Part shown: positions 1 through 11,489 of the stretch, piece by piece
Layout of the letters: every line of letters starts with the position of its first letter
Position numbering within the stretch: the stretch's first letter is position 1
NCBI GenBank assembly: GCA_030761205.1
Contig: JAULJL010000011.1
Coordinates: 15,924,501 to 15,988,500, forward strand
From: Fremontodendron californicum
Taxonomy: Eukaryota > Streptophyta > Magnoliopsida > Malvales > Malvaceae
Direction: 5' to 3'
Length of the DNA stretch: 64,000 bases
Translations under genes and position numbers: made by a program
The notes under the pieces: model-generated
Databases searched by the model: none
Told to the model about the DNA's origin: nothing
Seen by the model: only the letters and a program-made list of their open reading frames with translations

Positions 1-1677
1 GCTTCCGAATTTGTTCTCCATGAGTTGGACAACAGTACTTCCCGTTAATGAATCTTAAGCCTTTTGGACATTCATTACAAGAATTGTAAAACCATCCATC
101 TATCTCATCTACTTCCACAATTTTTGCTTGACATGTAAAATATGTATCCTATGCAAAGAATGCCATGTGAAGAAGTGTTGAAATCAGGCAGATTGTATTT
201 TTTAACTTAGTTAAAAAAATGCAACTTCAAAAAATAAGAATTTGTTATTTTGCTGAACATTGATTTCAGCGTATCTATCTTCATGAGCTGATCGATGGTG
301 ACTCTATTCTCATTGATGTCATCAGATATGATTCTTCGAGTTTGACCTTGTTCATTTAATGCTTGAACAAACATTGGCTGAGCTTCAAACCTGTAATAAC
401 TTCTTTATGAATTTATTGTATAATTTTTTTAATGCAATCACAATAAATCTTAACTTCTAGGCAGATAAAATCATTTTGGAAGTGAATATGGAACAGTAAA
501 AAAATGTTGCAGAAGAATAAGACTGTACTTTTTTCAACAACTTTGTATCAATCAGTGGAAGGTCCCTGTAAATTTTGGTAGCTGAGCTGCTTGAAAGATT
601 AGGTTTTTCTGTGTAGGCAACATCAGGAAACAAAGGGAAAAAAAGACACTATGAATGAAACATTATTAAGACTATTGACAAACTTGTTAGTATGTTTTTA
701 ACAAAGGTCAAACTTTGAAATTCTCTGACAATCATCCCAGCCAAAATAATGACAACGTTTGGAGTTGCTTTCAATAGGGTCTGTTGTTTAGGGATGTTGG
801 CATGTTCACCCAACAATGTGACACCTATGGTTATTCCCCTGCATTTTTGGAAGTAGATGTAAGATTGATTGATTCATGTATACTTTAGAAAAGCAATGGA
901 ATTTGAAACATGAATGAAATGATATAAATTTAAAACCTTTCATCCTGCAGTTGCAAATTTTGCTTATCAACAATTTCATCTCTATCCCTCGTTCGGGTTT
1001 GAACTATAGGTCTGATGCCAATGAGAAGTCCTACAACATCTATAATGCGAAAAGGAGTACATTTTGTAACAATATTGAAGAAGAGAGAATGTTGTAGGTT
1101 GATTTTAAGAAAAGTAAGTGGTAAAGACTGCGGAAAAAATCTAAGAACATACCTCTTAGGATAGAGATATCTTTAATGCATTTTTTAACAGATAGGAAAT
1201 CTTGGAAGTCAAAATAGTGCAAAAGGTAAGGCTCGGGGACATCAAACAGCTCGACAACTTTCGTTCCTCGTGTGAAATAAATCAATGAGTCAGTAGAAAC
1301 AGCATTGAAACTGTTTTTTTTTTTTGCCAATGAAGAAGTTCATGATGTCGTACATAGATCCTTCTTTCAATAACGGTCTGAATATATGATCAGCAATCTT
1401 TTTTACTGAACCCTGCATTGCATTCCCCTATAAGAACAAATGGTGCATTGATTAGAAGGTAAGTTAACATAGCAAAAAAGTAGTGGTTATAACAACATAA
1501 AAATAAACCATTGTTGCAAATTGAATAGTTAGCCTTGTGATCAACAGCCAGGATATCAATGTCAATAAACTTTCTTTCAGAACCAAAGAGGATTGAATCC
1601 CAAATTCTGACAACACGCAGTCGTATTTTCTATGAGTGGTAGCCTTCTTCAAGTTCAGACAAAAACAGGGAGGACAT
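1..1677 (-). pseudogene. Helitron-associated RPA1-like gene, decayed, runs off the left edge
   Basis: Minus-strand fragments read in order as a replication protein A large-subunit-like protein, which dicot Helitrons often encode next to the Rep/helicase. From a start at 1677 comes an OB-A-like stretch (KIRLRVVRIWDS) interrupted by a TAG where a Trp codon is likely. About 1060-945 reads RIIDVVGLLIGIRPI, like the second OB fold. About 840-715 reads VTLLGEHAN and later NVVIILAGMIVREF. About 145-1 reads GWFYNSCNEC followed by YCCPTHG, the C-terminal zinc-ribbon OB fold. Spacers between pieces look like introns or decay. Domain identity comes from family knowledge; exon borders are not resolved. 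The gene is probably dead because of the in-frame stop. Single-strand DNA binding during Helitron transposition is the inferred ancestral role. Confidence 0.7.
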
Positions 1678-2247
1678 GATGACTGTGCAGCTGAAACAAC
1701 ACAGGTTCAAGTTCAGACAAATTGCCCATGTTGTAAAAAAGTGTAAATAATTTCATTTAGTAAAGCGAACATAATTGAAAGTAAATATTATAAGATGGCA
1801 AAATGAGCAATCAAGATAATCATTGTAGAAAGCATTGAAAAGAAGTCAGAGGTTTAATGTGAAACATAAAAGCTTATTGTAAGGCATTTGGAGTAATGAA
1901 GCTAATTAGGTAAGTGGAAATATTATAGTAACAGTAAAAAGGTTACCAACAATATAAAGTAAGCTGTTAAGGCATTGAAGCAAGTATCAACGCACCTAAG
2001 TGAAAAAGAAAATAAGAAGGCAGTATTTCAAACAGCTGCAAAAAAAAATAAGAACAGAGATTTGTCAGCATTATTTGCAACTAATAGTAGGGGAAAAATG
2101 AAAAATATATAAGTGTATATAAAAAAATGAAAACAATCGAGATATTAAACTAGGCTATCGAATGATTAAAAACTGAAATGTAAATGCAACATAAATTTAA
2201 GCAAAAAAGTGTTAGAAAGACAACCTCTCTACAAATTCTCAAAAATT
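1678..2247. other. Non-coding spacer between Helitron helicase and RPA-like remnants
   Basis: AT-rich sequence with no convincing ORF or RNA gene. It lies between two minus-strand Helitron gene remnants and is best read as their intergenic spacer. Confidence 0.5.
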
Positions 2248-2565
2248 TCAGAATAAACAATATTTTTTTGTTAGGCAACTTGGTTTATCATCACCATTGT
2301 CAATTAAGATTTTGAGGCCAGAACGTTGTGTGACCCTAGATACAGCAACATACAATTGTCCATGAGTGAAACCATGTTTTTCTAAATACAAGCCTACACT
2401 TTCAAGAGTCTGTCCTTGGCTTTTATTAATGGTCATTGCATAAGATAATCGCAAAGGAAATTTTTACCCTTTGAATACCAATGGCCATTTACAATCCTTA
2501 ACAATAAAGCATATTTTAGGTATTAAAACCTTTTTACCAATATGATTTCCAGTGATGATAACAAC
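2248..2565 (-). pseudogene. Helitron PIF1-like helicase, C-terminal fragment
   Basis: The minus strand reads ITGNHIGKKVLIPKI then CKWPLVFKG, a stop near 2466, and LRLSYAMTINKSQGQTLESV, YLEKHGFTHGQLYVAVSRVT. These are the last conserved motifs of plant Helitron PIF1-family helicases (the MTINKSQGQ and GQLYVALSR blocks). Only about 100 residues remain. The 5' part is missing because an LTR begins exactly at 2566 within the helicase reading frame. With the RPA-like gene downstream on the same strand, this makes 1-2565 a Helitron remnant. The in-frame stop and truncation make it non-functional. Confidence 0.85.
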
Positions 2566-4058
2566 TGTTGTCAGATTTCACCACGCAAGTGCACGTATCG
2601 CAAACAAGTAATAAAGTGGAAATAAAGTGTCGAACCCACAAGGAATTGCTATTAAATTTGTTAAGTACTAAAATTAACACAACTTAATCTTATCTAAACA
2701 ACTAATTAAAGATGACAATTAAAAACTAAATTAAAAGAAACTAATACTGAAAACAAGTAAATTAAAAAGGATGAATTCAATTAATTATAAAAGCCTAGGA
2801 TTACAACTTCCCTCAACACTTCGCTTGAATCTCTCTCTACCTCTTCACTTGATTAATGATCCTAAACTGTTAACCTAGAGTTCTATCTTATTTATAAGTA
2901 TTTGTCGATGGTCTCATAAAAATATCTTTCTTAACTAATTAACTATATGTCTATGATAATTGAATTAAAGAAGAACTCATTAAGCTTAGGCTCTAACAAT
3001 GGTTACAAATGACAAGTAAGTATATTTTTACCCTACCTGCAGATCAACTCATCCTAATAAATGAGTATAAAACATGTGTCATTTAATCCATGTCTAACAC
3101 TAAGCTCCCTATGTCTAGTTGTATTTAGGTTAACAAATCAATCTAATTGGTGATCAAGAAATTAGAAGCATTAAGAACAATAATGAACAAACAACTCAAC
3201 AAACCATTAAATCAAGCTAGAGAGAGAAAGTAAATTCAAACTATGTATTGAGTTCCATTGAAATCCTAGTAAAAGAATTTAGTTCATGATAATTAATGAA
3301 AACAAATAATTAAATAGTTTGACCATCATTAACAACACAAGAAAAATAAAGAAGAGAAAAGAGAAAACTAAGAATTGTCAATTCTTGAATCTTCAATCTT
3401 CCAATCTTCTTGAGAGCTTTTGATGGAAACTATCTTCTTGAGAGAATTAGGTTTCTATCCAAATCCTCCTTATTTGACCAAAAAGAGTTCTATTTAAAGT
3501 GCCCAAGGCCCCTGGAGTCCGAAACTTTGCGTGCAAGCAAACTAGGTAAATGCAAGGTTTTTAATTTTTTTTACGTATTTCGGTGCAGCGGCGCCAACTT
3601 TCTAACTCCCCGCCGTGGCGCCAACTCTCAGGTTGTTGCGTGCAGGTTCTGTCATTTTCTTGAACTTTGTCAGCTGATTTGACTGGGCAAACCTCGTCCA
3701 ATTTTGACGCGTCTTAGACCGTTGGAAAGGTATGGAAGTCAGATTCAAAGGTCAAGAGGGATTTTACTCAAATGAAGACGTTAGGATCATATTTTTCTTG
3801 AAACAAGCTCCGGAGGTCGAATCTGCCTACTTATTGCTTTGCACCGTTTTTCATCGTTTTGCACCTCGAAGCTCCAAATCACCTTGGACCTATAAAATCA
3901 CATAAATAATAACTAAATAACTATTTTAAACATAAAATGGTTAAATAAAATGAATATAAAAACATCTAAAACTAATCAAATCCTAATAAAAGCCTCAAAG
4001 ACTTAGCCAATTTAAATGCATAAAAGGTGGAAAATAACTATATTTCCTAGAGTTATCA
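2566..4058 (-). repeat. 3' LTR of the gag-protease element
   Basis: On the minus strand it starts TGATAACTCTAGG directly after a G-rich polypurine tract and ends GACAACA where the helicase sequence resumes, giving TG...CA ends and 1493 bp. No second copy is in the window, so the right border rests on the polypurine tract and the left border on the interrupted helicase frame. Confidence 0.75.
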
Positions 4059-4074
4059 CACCCCCAAACTTAAG
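4059..4074 (-). other. Polypurine tract of the gag-protease element
   Basis: The minus strand reads CTTAAGTTTGGGGGTG immediately before the TGATAACT start of the 3' LTR. A closely similar tract precedes the 3' LTR of the element at 44880-53019, which also starts TGATAACT. Confidence 0.8.
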
Positions 4075-5547
4075 ATTTTGCTAGTCCTCGAGCAAAACTA
4101 AACAAACTAATTAAATAACCTGACACAAAACACCACTGAAGATAAATGCACTCAGACAATGATTTCTTAATTTTCCTCAAATTTACCTCAAAATCTTGAT
4201 TCAAAGTAGAACATAAACATAATCCAAATCTATTATTGAATTCAATCGTAAACTTCATGCTTGAATGGATTTTCAGTGTGTGTGTATATAATCTCTTTGC
4301 AAATCATCACATGCAATCTAAATAAGTTTATGCCAATGTAAAATACTAATTAGTACTAGATTCTCATATGTTTGCTTTTCAACTCTCTCCACTAATGTAG
4401 ACTAACACATCGTCAAGGATCAAGTAGGTCTTTGTTAAGCTTGTAATGAAAGGCTAGGGTCAAGGTAGGATAAAGATATATTTCGGTTTAAGTTCACCCA
4501 TAGACACTTTACATTTTTTTTAGGATTTTTGAGAGCTATAGTCTTTTCCTCAAATTACATACTTTCGTCTTTGAATATACTTCCTTTTTGCTTCACCAAT
4601 TTATTCACTTTTCTTTTTTCTTTTCTATTCTTCATTTTCGAAGAACCATAAATTTTTTTTTATATCACCACTTCACCCAAATTCGACATGGCTACTAATT
4701 GTTTCCTGTAATATCATCACATGCCTATGTAGTGAGGGTTAATCATGGTTTTTCTTATTTGGCTAGGCTAAAAGATGTGGCAATCAAATAAAATAGATAT
4801 ATCAATAGGTATAAAGAGGTAGACTAAGGATAATCATATATAAAGGTAAGCTTGAAAGGCTCAAACGATCCAAAGATGGCCTAAACCACTTCTTCAACTT
4901 AGTGTTGTCTAGGATTTCACCTTGAGAGAGAAGCAAACAAATTCTAGGTTCTTGAAATAATTGCAACTTACATCAACATAATCAGTCTTTAAATAAGCAA
5001 TACAAATCTAAGCAAGAGATTAAGTGCTCAATTTGTGAAAATCACATCTTAACATGAAACTAACAAAAGAATTTAACACAAATTCTTCTCATGCTTATGT
5101 TTTCCCAAAAATCAAGATAAATAAATAACTAAAGTTCATCATTGGATAAAGATTCCATCATAATAAGTGCATTATATCTGAAGTTAAAAAAAAAATAGAC
5201 TCCTAATAATAAAATTAAACAATCACACAAACTAAAATAAATCTAAAGACACACCCCCAAACTTAAAACAAACATTGTCCTCAATGTTTGGAAATAAAAA
5301 GAGTAAGAACAAGAAAACTCCCCTATCGATGAAAGCAACGTAGGAGAATCTTTAGTTTTCCTCTTAGACTTCATCATGCTTGTCCAAGTTGGGAGTAGTC
5401 ACTACAAAAGAAAACAAAGTAAAAAAAAAAAATTAACAAAAATATCCTAAAAATTAAAATTTAAAAATAAAAGAAAAAGTCTAGAACTTGGGTTGCCTCC
5501 CAAGAAGCGCATGATTTATAGTTATCGGCTTGACTATCTCATGCCCA
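4075..5547 (-). other. Non-coding 3' region of the gag-protease element
   Basis: No gene. At about 5250-5295 the minus strand carries a GAGGACAATGTTTG...AAGTTTGGGGGTGTG module, and at about 5490-5510 a CTTGGGAGGCAACCCAAG motif. Both are typical of the 3' untranslated part of Athila-like elements. The rest is AT-rich filler. Confidence 0.6.
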
Positions 5548-6655
5548 TTAGCCGGCATCGTTCCACTTGAACCATTGCCCCCCCTTTTTCTTTGCTTTAT
5601 GAGGCCTGGCATTCACAAAATTGTGGCATCCATGCATCTTGGAAGTAGAATGTGAAACTGTCTCAAGTGGTTTAGGGGAACAAGTTTCGTTGAATGCTTC
5701 TTTGGAATCACTGTTCACCACTTTAACTGCCACACATTTATCAAATTCGTTAGAAAACCTCATAGCCTTAAAAACTTTAAAACTTACCTGTTGGTCTAGA
5801 ACCCTCATGGTAAGTTCTTCTTTTTGCACATCAATGAGAGTTTTACTGGTGGCTAGGAATGGTCTCCGAAGAATTATGGGTATTTCACTATCCTCCTCCA
5901 TATCAAGCACAATAAAATCAGCAGGAAAGAAGAATTTGTCAACCTTGACTAGCACATCTTCAACCATGCCTTTTGGATGTTTGATGGATCTATCGGCTAG
6001 TTGCAACATCACTGTAGTGGGCTTTATTTCCCCCAAACCAAGCTTGCGATAGATAGAAATAGGCATTAAATTTATACTCGCCCCCAAATCACATAAAGCT
6101 TTACCAAAAAATTCATTACCAATGGCGCATGGAATGGCGAATCTTCTAGGATCTTTGAGTTTGGGTGGGAGTTTCTTTTGAAGGATAGTGTTGCACTCTT
6201 CAGTAAGTGCAACTGTCTCAATCTCATCCAATTTCCTCTTCTTAGATAAAATTTCTTTCATAAACTTGACATACTTTGGCATTTGTTCTAAAGCTTCAAC
6301 AAAAGGTATATTAATATGGAGCTTTTTAAATACGTCAAGAAACTTATGAAACTGTTTGTCAAGTTTTTGCTTTTGAAGGTGCTGAGGAAAAGGTGGTGGT
6401 GGATAGACTAGAGGCTTCGTCTCTTCTTCTTGAGCCTTTTCAATATCTTTTTCCCCAAATTTTCCACTTCAAGAAGGGTGGCAATTCTGGCACTTTCTTT
6501 TGAAGACGTTGAGGAAAGGGTGGTGGTGGGTAAACTCGAGGCGTCTTCTCTTGAATTTTCCCATTATTCTTCTTGCTACCCTCTTCTACTTCTTTTCCAC
6601 TCCTTAATGTGATTGTATTGCATTGTTCTTTCCCATGGTTCTTAGGATTATTCAA
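5548..6655 (-). pseudogene. Gag C-terminus and retroviral-type aspartic protease
   Basis: After an interrupted gag linker (TLRSGKEVEEG at the upstream end) the main ORF reads PKYVKFMKEILSKKRK, then LQKKLPPKLKDPRRFAIPC, the usual Gag-protease junction of Athila-type elements. The protease follows: CDLGASINLMPISIYRKLG carries the active-site Asp in the D-L-G-A-S form normal for this clade, and IILRRPFLATSKTLIDV is the flap/C-terminal block, with Arg where ILGRPFLA is usual. The ORF stops at 5548 without entering a reverse transcriptase. It would process Gag in a virus-like particle if active; broken frames upstream make that unlikely. Confidence 0.8.
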
Positions 6656-6947
6656 AGTATCACTTGGAAAAGATCCCCTTAGACGATGTTAATCACATTA
6701 GCAAGCTAGCCCACTTATGTCTCAAGATTTCTAAGTGCTACTGTTTGACTTTTAAGTAATTCAACCTGACCTCGAAGTAATTTTTTATGCTCTTGATGTG
6801 ATTCTGAATGAGATTATCAGTTCTTGCCATGAATTGCGTAAACATCTCTTCCATTTATGTCTTCTTTTCTTGGACAGGAGCCTGGGATTATGCTTGAAAA
6901 CCAAGAGAGACTACTTGCTTAGCTTGTGATGATGGCCCTTGGTTGTT

Positions 6948-7262
6948 TCAAGAAAAGTTTTGCTGATTTCTCCAACCTGGATTATAGTTGTTTGGATATG
7001 GGTTGTTCTGCTGCCTGTTATAGTTTCCTACATATTGAACAGATTCAGCCTTTGTTGGGCATTTCTCACTTGTATGTCCTTCCCCACAAAATTCACATGT
7101 TACAAATGGGCTTTGGTCTGAATGCACACTAATAGTGTCAAATTTCTTGAACAAAACAGCTATCTGTGTCGATAAGGCACTGATCTCATCCAACTGATAA
7201 ACGCTAGGAGCATTCTTTGGCAAAATTTTCTCAATGGACCATTGATAATTATTGGATTCCAT
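6948..7262 (-). pseudogene. Gag nucleocapsid segment with zinc knuckle
   Basis: A 104-residue minus-strand ORF with ESNNYQWSIEK, the start of the standard Athila Gag linker, a coil-forming stretch (LDEISALSTQIAVLFKKFD) and CEFCGEGHTSEKC, a C-x2-C-x3-H-x4-C zinc knuckle as in Athila Gag. A Tyr/Asn/Pro-rich tail follows (NYNRQQNNPYPNNYNPGW). It is one stop codon downstream of the capsid segment and was once a single Gag ORF with it. The role is RNA binding and packaging. Confidence 0.8.
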
Positions 7263-7292
7263 CTCTTTAATTAAATTATAAGCCTCATCAAT

Positions 7293-7667
7293 TTATTTTC
7301 CCATGAGTGCCCCACCTGCTGCAGCATCGATAGAACTTCGAGTATGACCCATTAACCCATTGTAGAATATGTTTACCTGAAGATAGTTAGGTATCCCATG
7401 ATGAGGACATCGTCGGAGTAGATCTTTGTACCTTTCCCAAGCTTCATATAGTGATTCTAAGTCATATTGCATAAAAGATGTGATATCATTTCGCATCTTA
7501 GCTGTCTTGGCAAGAGGAAAATATTTGGCAAGAAATTTTTGGGCCAGATCAGCCCAAGTAGTAATGAAGCCAGTTGGGAGTGAATTTAACCAACTCTTGG
7601 CCTTATCTCGAAGTGAGAAATGGAAGAGTCTTAGTCTAATAATATTGGTGTCAAGAAGGAATGCCAT
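7293..7667 (-). pseudogene. Gag capsid segment (retrotrans_gag type), 5'-truncated
   Basis: The minus strand reads IRLRLFHFSLRDKAKSWLNSL, TTWADLAQKFLAKYFPLAKT and LYEAWERYKDLLRRCPHHG, then the IFYNGL block, all hallmarks of plant Ty3/Gypsy Gag capsid. It ends at a stop after GGALMGK, where relatives read straight on into IDEAYNLI. The N-terminal part is lost at the 7665 breakpoint, so the apparent start Met is not the original one. Confidence 0.85.
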
Positions 7668-7680
7668 TGGCTAGCCAATG
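7665..7680. repeat. 16-bp perfect palindrome at an element junction
   Basis: CATTGGCTAGCCAATG is its own reverse complement and sits where minus-strand gag meets a plus-strand LTR fragment. Part of it (CATTGGCTAG) also occurs in the intact LTR near 23172, so the palindrome arose at or beside the breakpoint. Confidence 0.7.
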
Positions 7681-8402
7681 AATGGCATTGTAATGTGTAA
7701 GGATTAATTTGCATTGGCTATGCAACATGATGAAACCAAGTGACTAAAAAAGGGATGAATGGAGGGGATTGAGAAGTGAATTTCGGCCAAGGGGGCTATA
7801 GGCAAGGGAGGAAGGTTTTTTTCATTCATTCACTCATCAACTATTCACTACCATTTTGAGAGCTAAGGAAAGTAGCTAAAATCACCTAAGGATAAAAGGA
7901 AAAGAAGAGAGGAAGAAGGAGGAGTTTGAGAGCTTTTTGGAGAAGTTTTACTAGGTAGCTTCCTTTTCTCTTCTTGTTCTTTATATTGTTTTCATGTTCT
8001 TTTCCTCTTCTTTTCTATGTTGTTTTCCATTTCATCTTCTTAAAAACAAAGCTTTTCAAAATGGTTTTCTTAAAAACTTTTATTTTCCTTTTCTTCTTTT
8101 TTTCCAAAGAAGGAAAAGTTTACAACCTCTTCTCCTTTATTTTCATATTTGGCTGAACCTAGGGTCCTTTATTGTGTTTGTGTTTATTTCATGCTTCTTG
8201 TTTTCCATTTTGATTTGGGTTGTGCTATTGTGGTAGGGTAGATTTTTGCCTTTTGTTTTCCTTAAAAATGAAAGGTTTTGAGCTTGATGATCTTGGTTTT
8301 TACCAAGTGATGGTTTGAGCTTGATTTAACATCCAATAGGCCAAACTATAAGCCAACCTTATATTCATGTTTTTTTACATTTTCTTGCTTATATATTGTT
8401 AT

Positions 8403-8406
<4 letters not shown>

Positions 8407-8442
<36 letters not shown>
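8407..8442. repeat. (AT)n microsatellite
   Basis: About 36 bp of uninterrupted AT dinucleotide inside the truncated LTR. Confidence 0.95.
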
Positions 8443-8444
<2 letters not shown>

Positions 8445-9879
8445 TCCTGGTTGTGTGATTTATATTTCTTATTTTTTCTTTAAAATAATTATTTTGAGCT
8501 CGATGATCTTTGTTTTTACCAAGTGATGGCTATAGCCTGATTAGTATCCAATGGGCTAGCCTTGAGCCAATCATTTTTACTTGCTGTAAATCATGTTTTA
8601 AAATCATTTCCAGCATGTTTTTGGTTAGGATCAACCAATGATCCTTAGCCAAAACCTATTTTTCAAACTAGTTGGAAAAAACGATGTTTTGCAAGTTGGA
8701 TATGCTGATTTCGTGCAATATTTTCACTATGCATATTTTTGTCAAAATAAAAAAATGTTTCTAACTAATTTAATTTATCATTTGCTGAACCTAAACTGAT
8801 TTTTCCAGATTTATTGATTTTTTATAAGGGTCAAAAAAATAGCTTCGTAAAACCGATTTTTTGGAGTCAAAATAAGCTTTAAAGCTAGCAAATGTCTCGT
8901 TTTTATTCACCAAGAGGAAGGGGCTGGCCGAAACTTGTGGCTAATGTTTGGAGGTTTTTTCCAAGGTATTTCAAAGTCAAAAAATTGGTTTTAAGAAAAT
9001 CGGGTCGTGGGTAGGTAATCCGAGCTTTCAAAATCGAGTAAGAACTAGGATTTTTATATTAGGCCATTCGGCCATATGGGTTTCCATTTCAAAAATTGCA
9101 TCCTTTTTAGTTTATTTTGGCTTTCAAAATGTTTGCTTTCAAGGCACTCTTAGAGCTATTAGGATGTCAATCAAGGATATTCGAATACCCCTTAATCCGA
9201 GCCAAAATCTATGCTCGAAATCCTTCAATTTTAAAGTTCAACTTAAGTTTCTTTCAAAGGTGTTAGGATATCTCTTTAGGTATCCCGATGCCCTCTCTTC
9301 AAGAGAGAAACACATTCTATTTTCATGCATAGCATATTTTGAAAAAGTGTTTTTACTTAATTTGGTATAAAAATGTACTTTTTCGATTTCCTAGACATTT
9401 GGCGAGAATTAGTTCTTAATCTTTGCCGGGTTTATCGGGAGGTTAGGAAATTATTCAATGCACGTGTTTATGAAATCGTAAGGTATGGTTTTCATTTTAT
9501 TCGGAATTATGTACATGTCATGCGAAAAGATATTTTTCCATAGCTTTGTTGGGTCTGCCGGGGAGTTCGGTAAAATGTCATGACACATGCCATTTATATA
9601 ATTTTGCACAAAAAGAAAATCCATGAAAAAGAATTTTTAAAATAATGATTTGTGCATATTCTATGTACATGCATATTCCATGATGAAATCATTTAATAAT
9701 TGATGTCTACATTTTCTATCTTGATAGATAATTCTATGTTCATGAATATTTCATGATGATGTCATTTTATGATTTGATATTCATGGTTCTATTTTGATCA
9801 TGATATGTGTTGTTGGATATGAATATTCTATAATGATGTCATTTTATGATTGGTGTCTATATGATCTTTTTATGCAATG

Positions 9880-10215
9880 TTATAATAAGATTTTGACATG
9901 CCATGTCATGAATTCTATGCCATGTTATAATAAGGTCTTACCATGTCATGTATGCCATGTTATGAATTTTTTTACCATGATATGGTAGATCTGCCATGTC
10001 ATGAATTCTTTGCCATGTTCTAATAAGATTTTGTCATGCCATGTATGTCATGTCATGAATTCTAGGCCATGTTATAATAAGATTTGTCTTGTCATGCATG
10101 CCATGTCATGTCATGAATTCTTTTACCATGATGTAGTAAGATTTGTCATGTCATGCACTCCATGTCATGAATTCTTTTGCCAAGTCAGAAATTCCTTTGC
10201 CATGTCATAGTGAAA
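9880..10215 (+). repeat. CATG-rich minisatellite in LTR
   Basis: Repeated GCCATGTCATGAATTCT-type units of irregular length (about 17-45 bp) alternating with TAATAAGATTTTG. The same kind of array sits at the same place in other LTR copies (36990-37480, 58360-59130) with different unit numbers and variants. Confidence 0.85.
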
Positions 10216-10982
10216 ATGTTCGCTATGTCATGATAATTATCCATATTGTTGGATTTATATTTATATCTTAGTAATAATTTGCATATACATGATCATTTTT
10301 AAATGATTTTAGATGAATGAAAAATAATAATGATTTTTAACAAAATAAGGTTGTTCCCGAGTTAAAATAACTCATGAGTTCTCCACTGTGTTTGCCGGGG
10401 AGGATATCATCAATTGTCATTAACAACGGAATAACTTTTTTCTCAAAAAAACAAGGGTGATTCGGAGAATTTCAAAATAAAGAAAAAATTCTATGTTTTG
10501 CCAAGTCTGCTAGGGAACATGGAAAAATTTTGCATTAATAAATTCAGGATCATTCTCAAATACTATGATTGTTTTTAAAAGGGAATTAATTTTAAATGTC
10601 AAAACTAAAATGGAATTTCATCGAGACTCAAGATAACACATGATTAATAAGGTATCGTTTTATACGGGCGTTGTGGGGATGCTAATCCTTCCCCACACAT
10701 AACAGACTCCTGAACCCGCTTTTGCTTTCTCTCTAATTTAAAACACAGATTTCAAAAATGGTTTTCTTAAAAAGTTTTAATTAATTTTAAAATATTTTAT
10801 AAAAACCGTTTTTAATAGGTAACCAATCACACCTAGCCAAAAAGGATTGGTGGCGACTCCATTTTTACGAGGTTGTTTTTAAAACCCTCAATTTTGTTTA
10901 AGAGGAACCAATAATTTCTTTTTTCTTCTTCCCCCCCTAACGTCACTTAACGGGTCTGGCGATGGGATTTTTCATTATGACA

Positions 10983-11489
10983 TGCATCTTTTCATGAAGT
11001 AGGTGCATTATTCGAGGATATTTGTATTTGCATCATTCATGAGCATTTGCATCATTTCTAATCTTTACATCTATATCTTTTCATGAAGTAGGTGCACTAT
11101 TCGAGGATATTTGCATTTGCATCATGAAGCATTTGCACCCTTTTTAATCTCTACATCTTTGAAGACATCTGCATTTGCAATAACTCAAGGATATTTGCGT
11201 CTGTCATGAGCATCTGCATCATTTTATGAAGCATTTGCAACAATTCGAGGATACTTGCATCTACATCATTCACAAGCATTTGCATCATTATTGGTAGCAG
11301 CATTTGCCTTTAAGGAACATGCCTTTTACAAGCATTTGCAAAACATGTCATCAACATTGCTGCATTTGACTAAAATTGCAGGAATCGTGGAAATTTTATT
11401 TTTGTTTTAAATCGAACTCATTTTTTTAAAATGGGCCAAGCCCCGAGATCACCTTTGAGGTATTTCCTTTTGTTTTAAGTCAAACTCGT
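10983..11489 (+). mobile_element. Fragment of Tat-element 3' non-coding region
   Basis: No gene. Its second half matches the Tat 3' region near 42755-42840 (AACATGC...TTACAAGCATTT, ATCAACAT...CTGCATT, ATTGCAGGAA) and the CCCGAGATCACC...GAGGTATTT motif near 43660. The first half has loose repeats of GCATTTGCATCAT and TTCGAGGATA. It follows the end of one LTR and is cut by the next. Confidence 0.6.

Larger units (their letters stand above)
2566..7664 (-). mobile_element. Non-autonomous Athila-like Ty3/Gypsy element (gag-protease only), 5'-truncated
   Basis: The element reads on the minus strand: gag (about 7667 to 6440), aspartic protease (about 6282-5548), a non-coding 3' region, a polypurine tract (4074-4059) and a 3' LTR (4058-2566). 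No reverse transcriptase, RNase H or integrase lies between protease and LTR, so it could only have moved in trans. The 5' LTR, primer site and gag N-terminus are missing at the junction near 7665. The left target is the Helitron helicase; ACAAC at 2561-2565 is the expected 5-bp target duplication, but its partner is lost. Confidence 0.8.
7665..10982 (+). mobile_element. Ogre/Tat-type LTR, 5'-truncated
   Basis: Collinear with about 23165-26194 of the solo LTR described below, so roughly the first 900 bp are missing. Shared landmarks in order: the CATTGGCTAG start, a poly-pyrimidine stretch, paired GAGCTTGATGATCTT / GGTTAG blocks, AACGCACGTG near 9460, a GTTTGCCGGGGA block, ATACGGGCGTTGTGG near 10660, TGGTGGCGACTCCA near 10850, and the end TTATGACA at 10982. 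No coding capacity; apparent ORFs are low-complexity. Confidence 0.75.
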
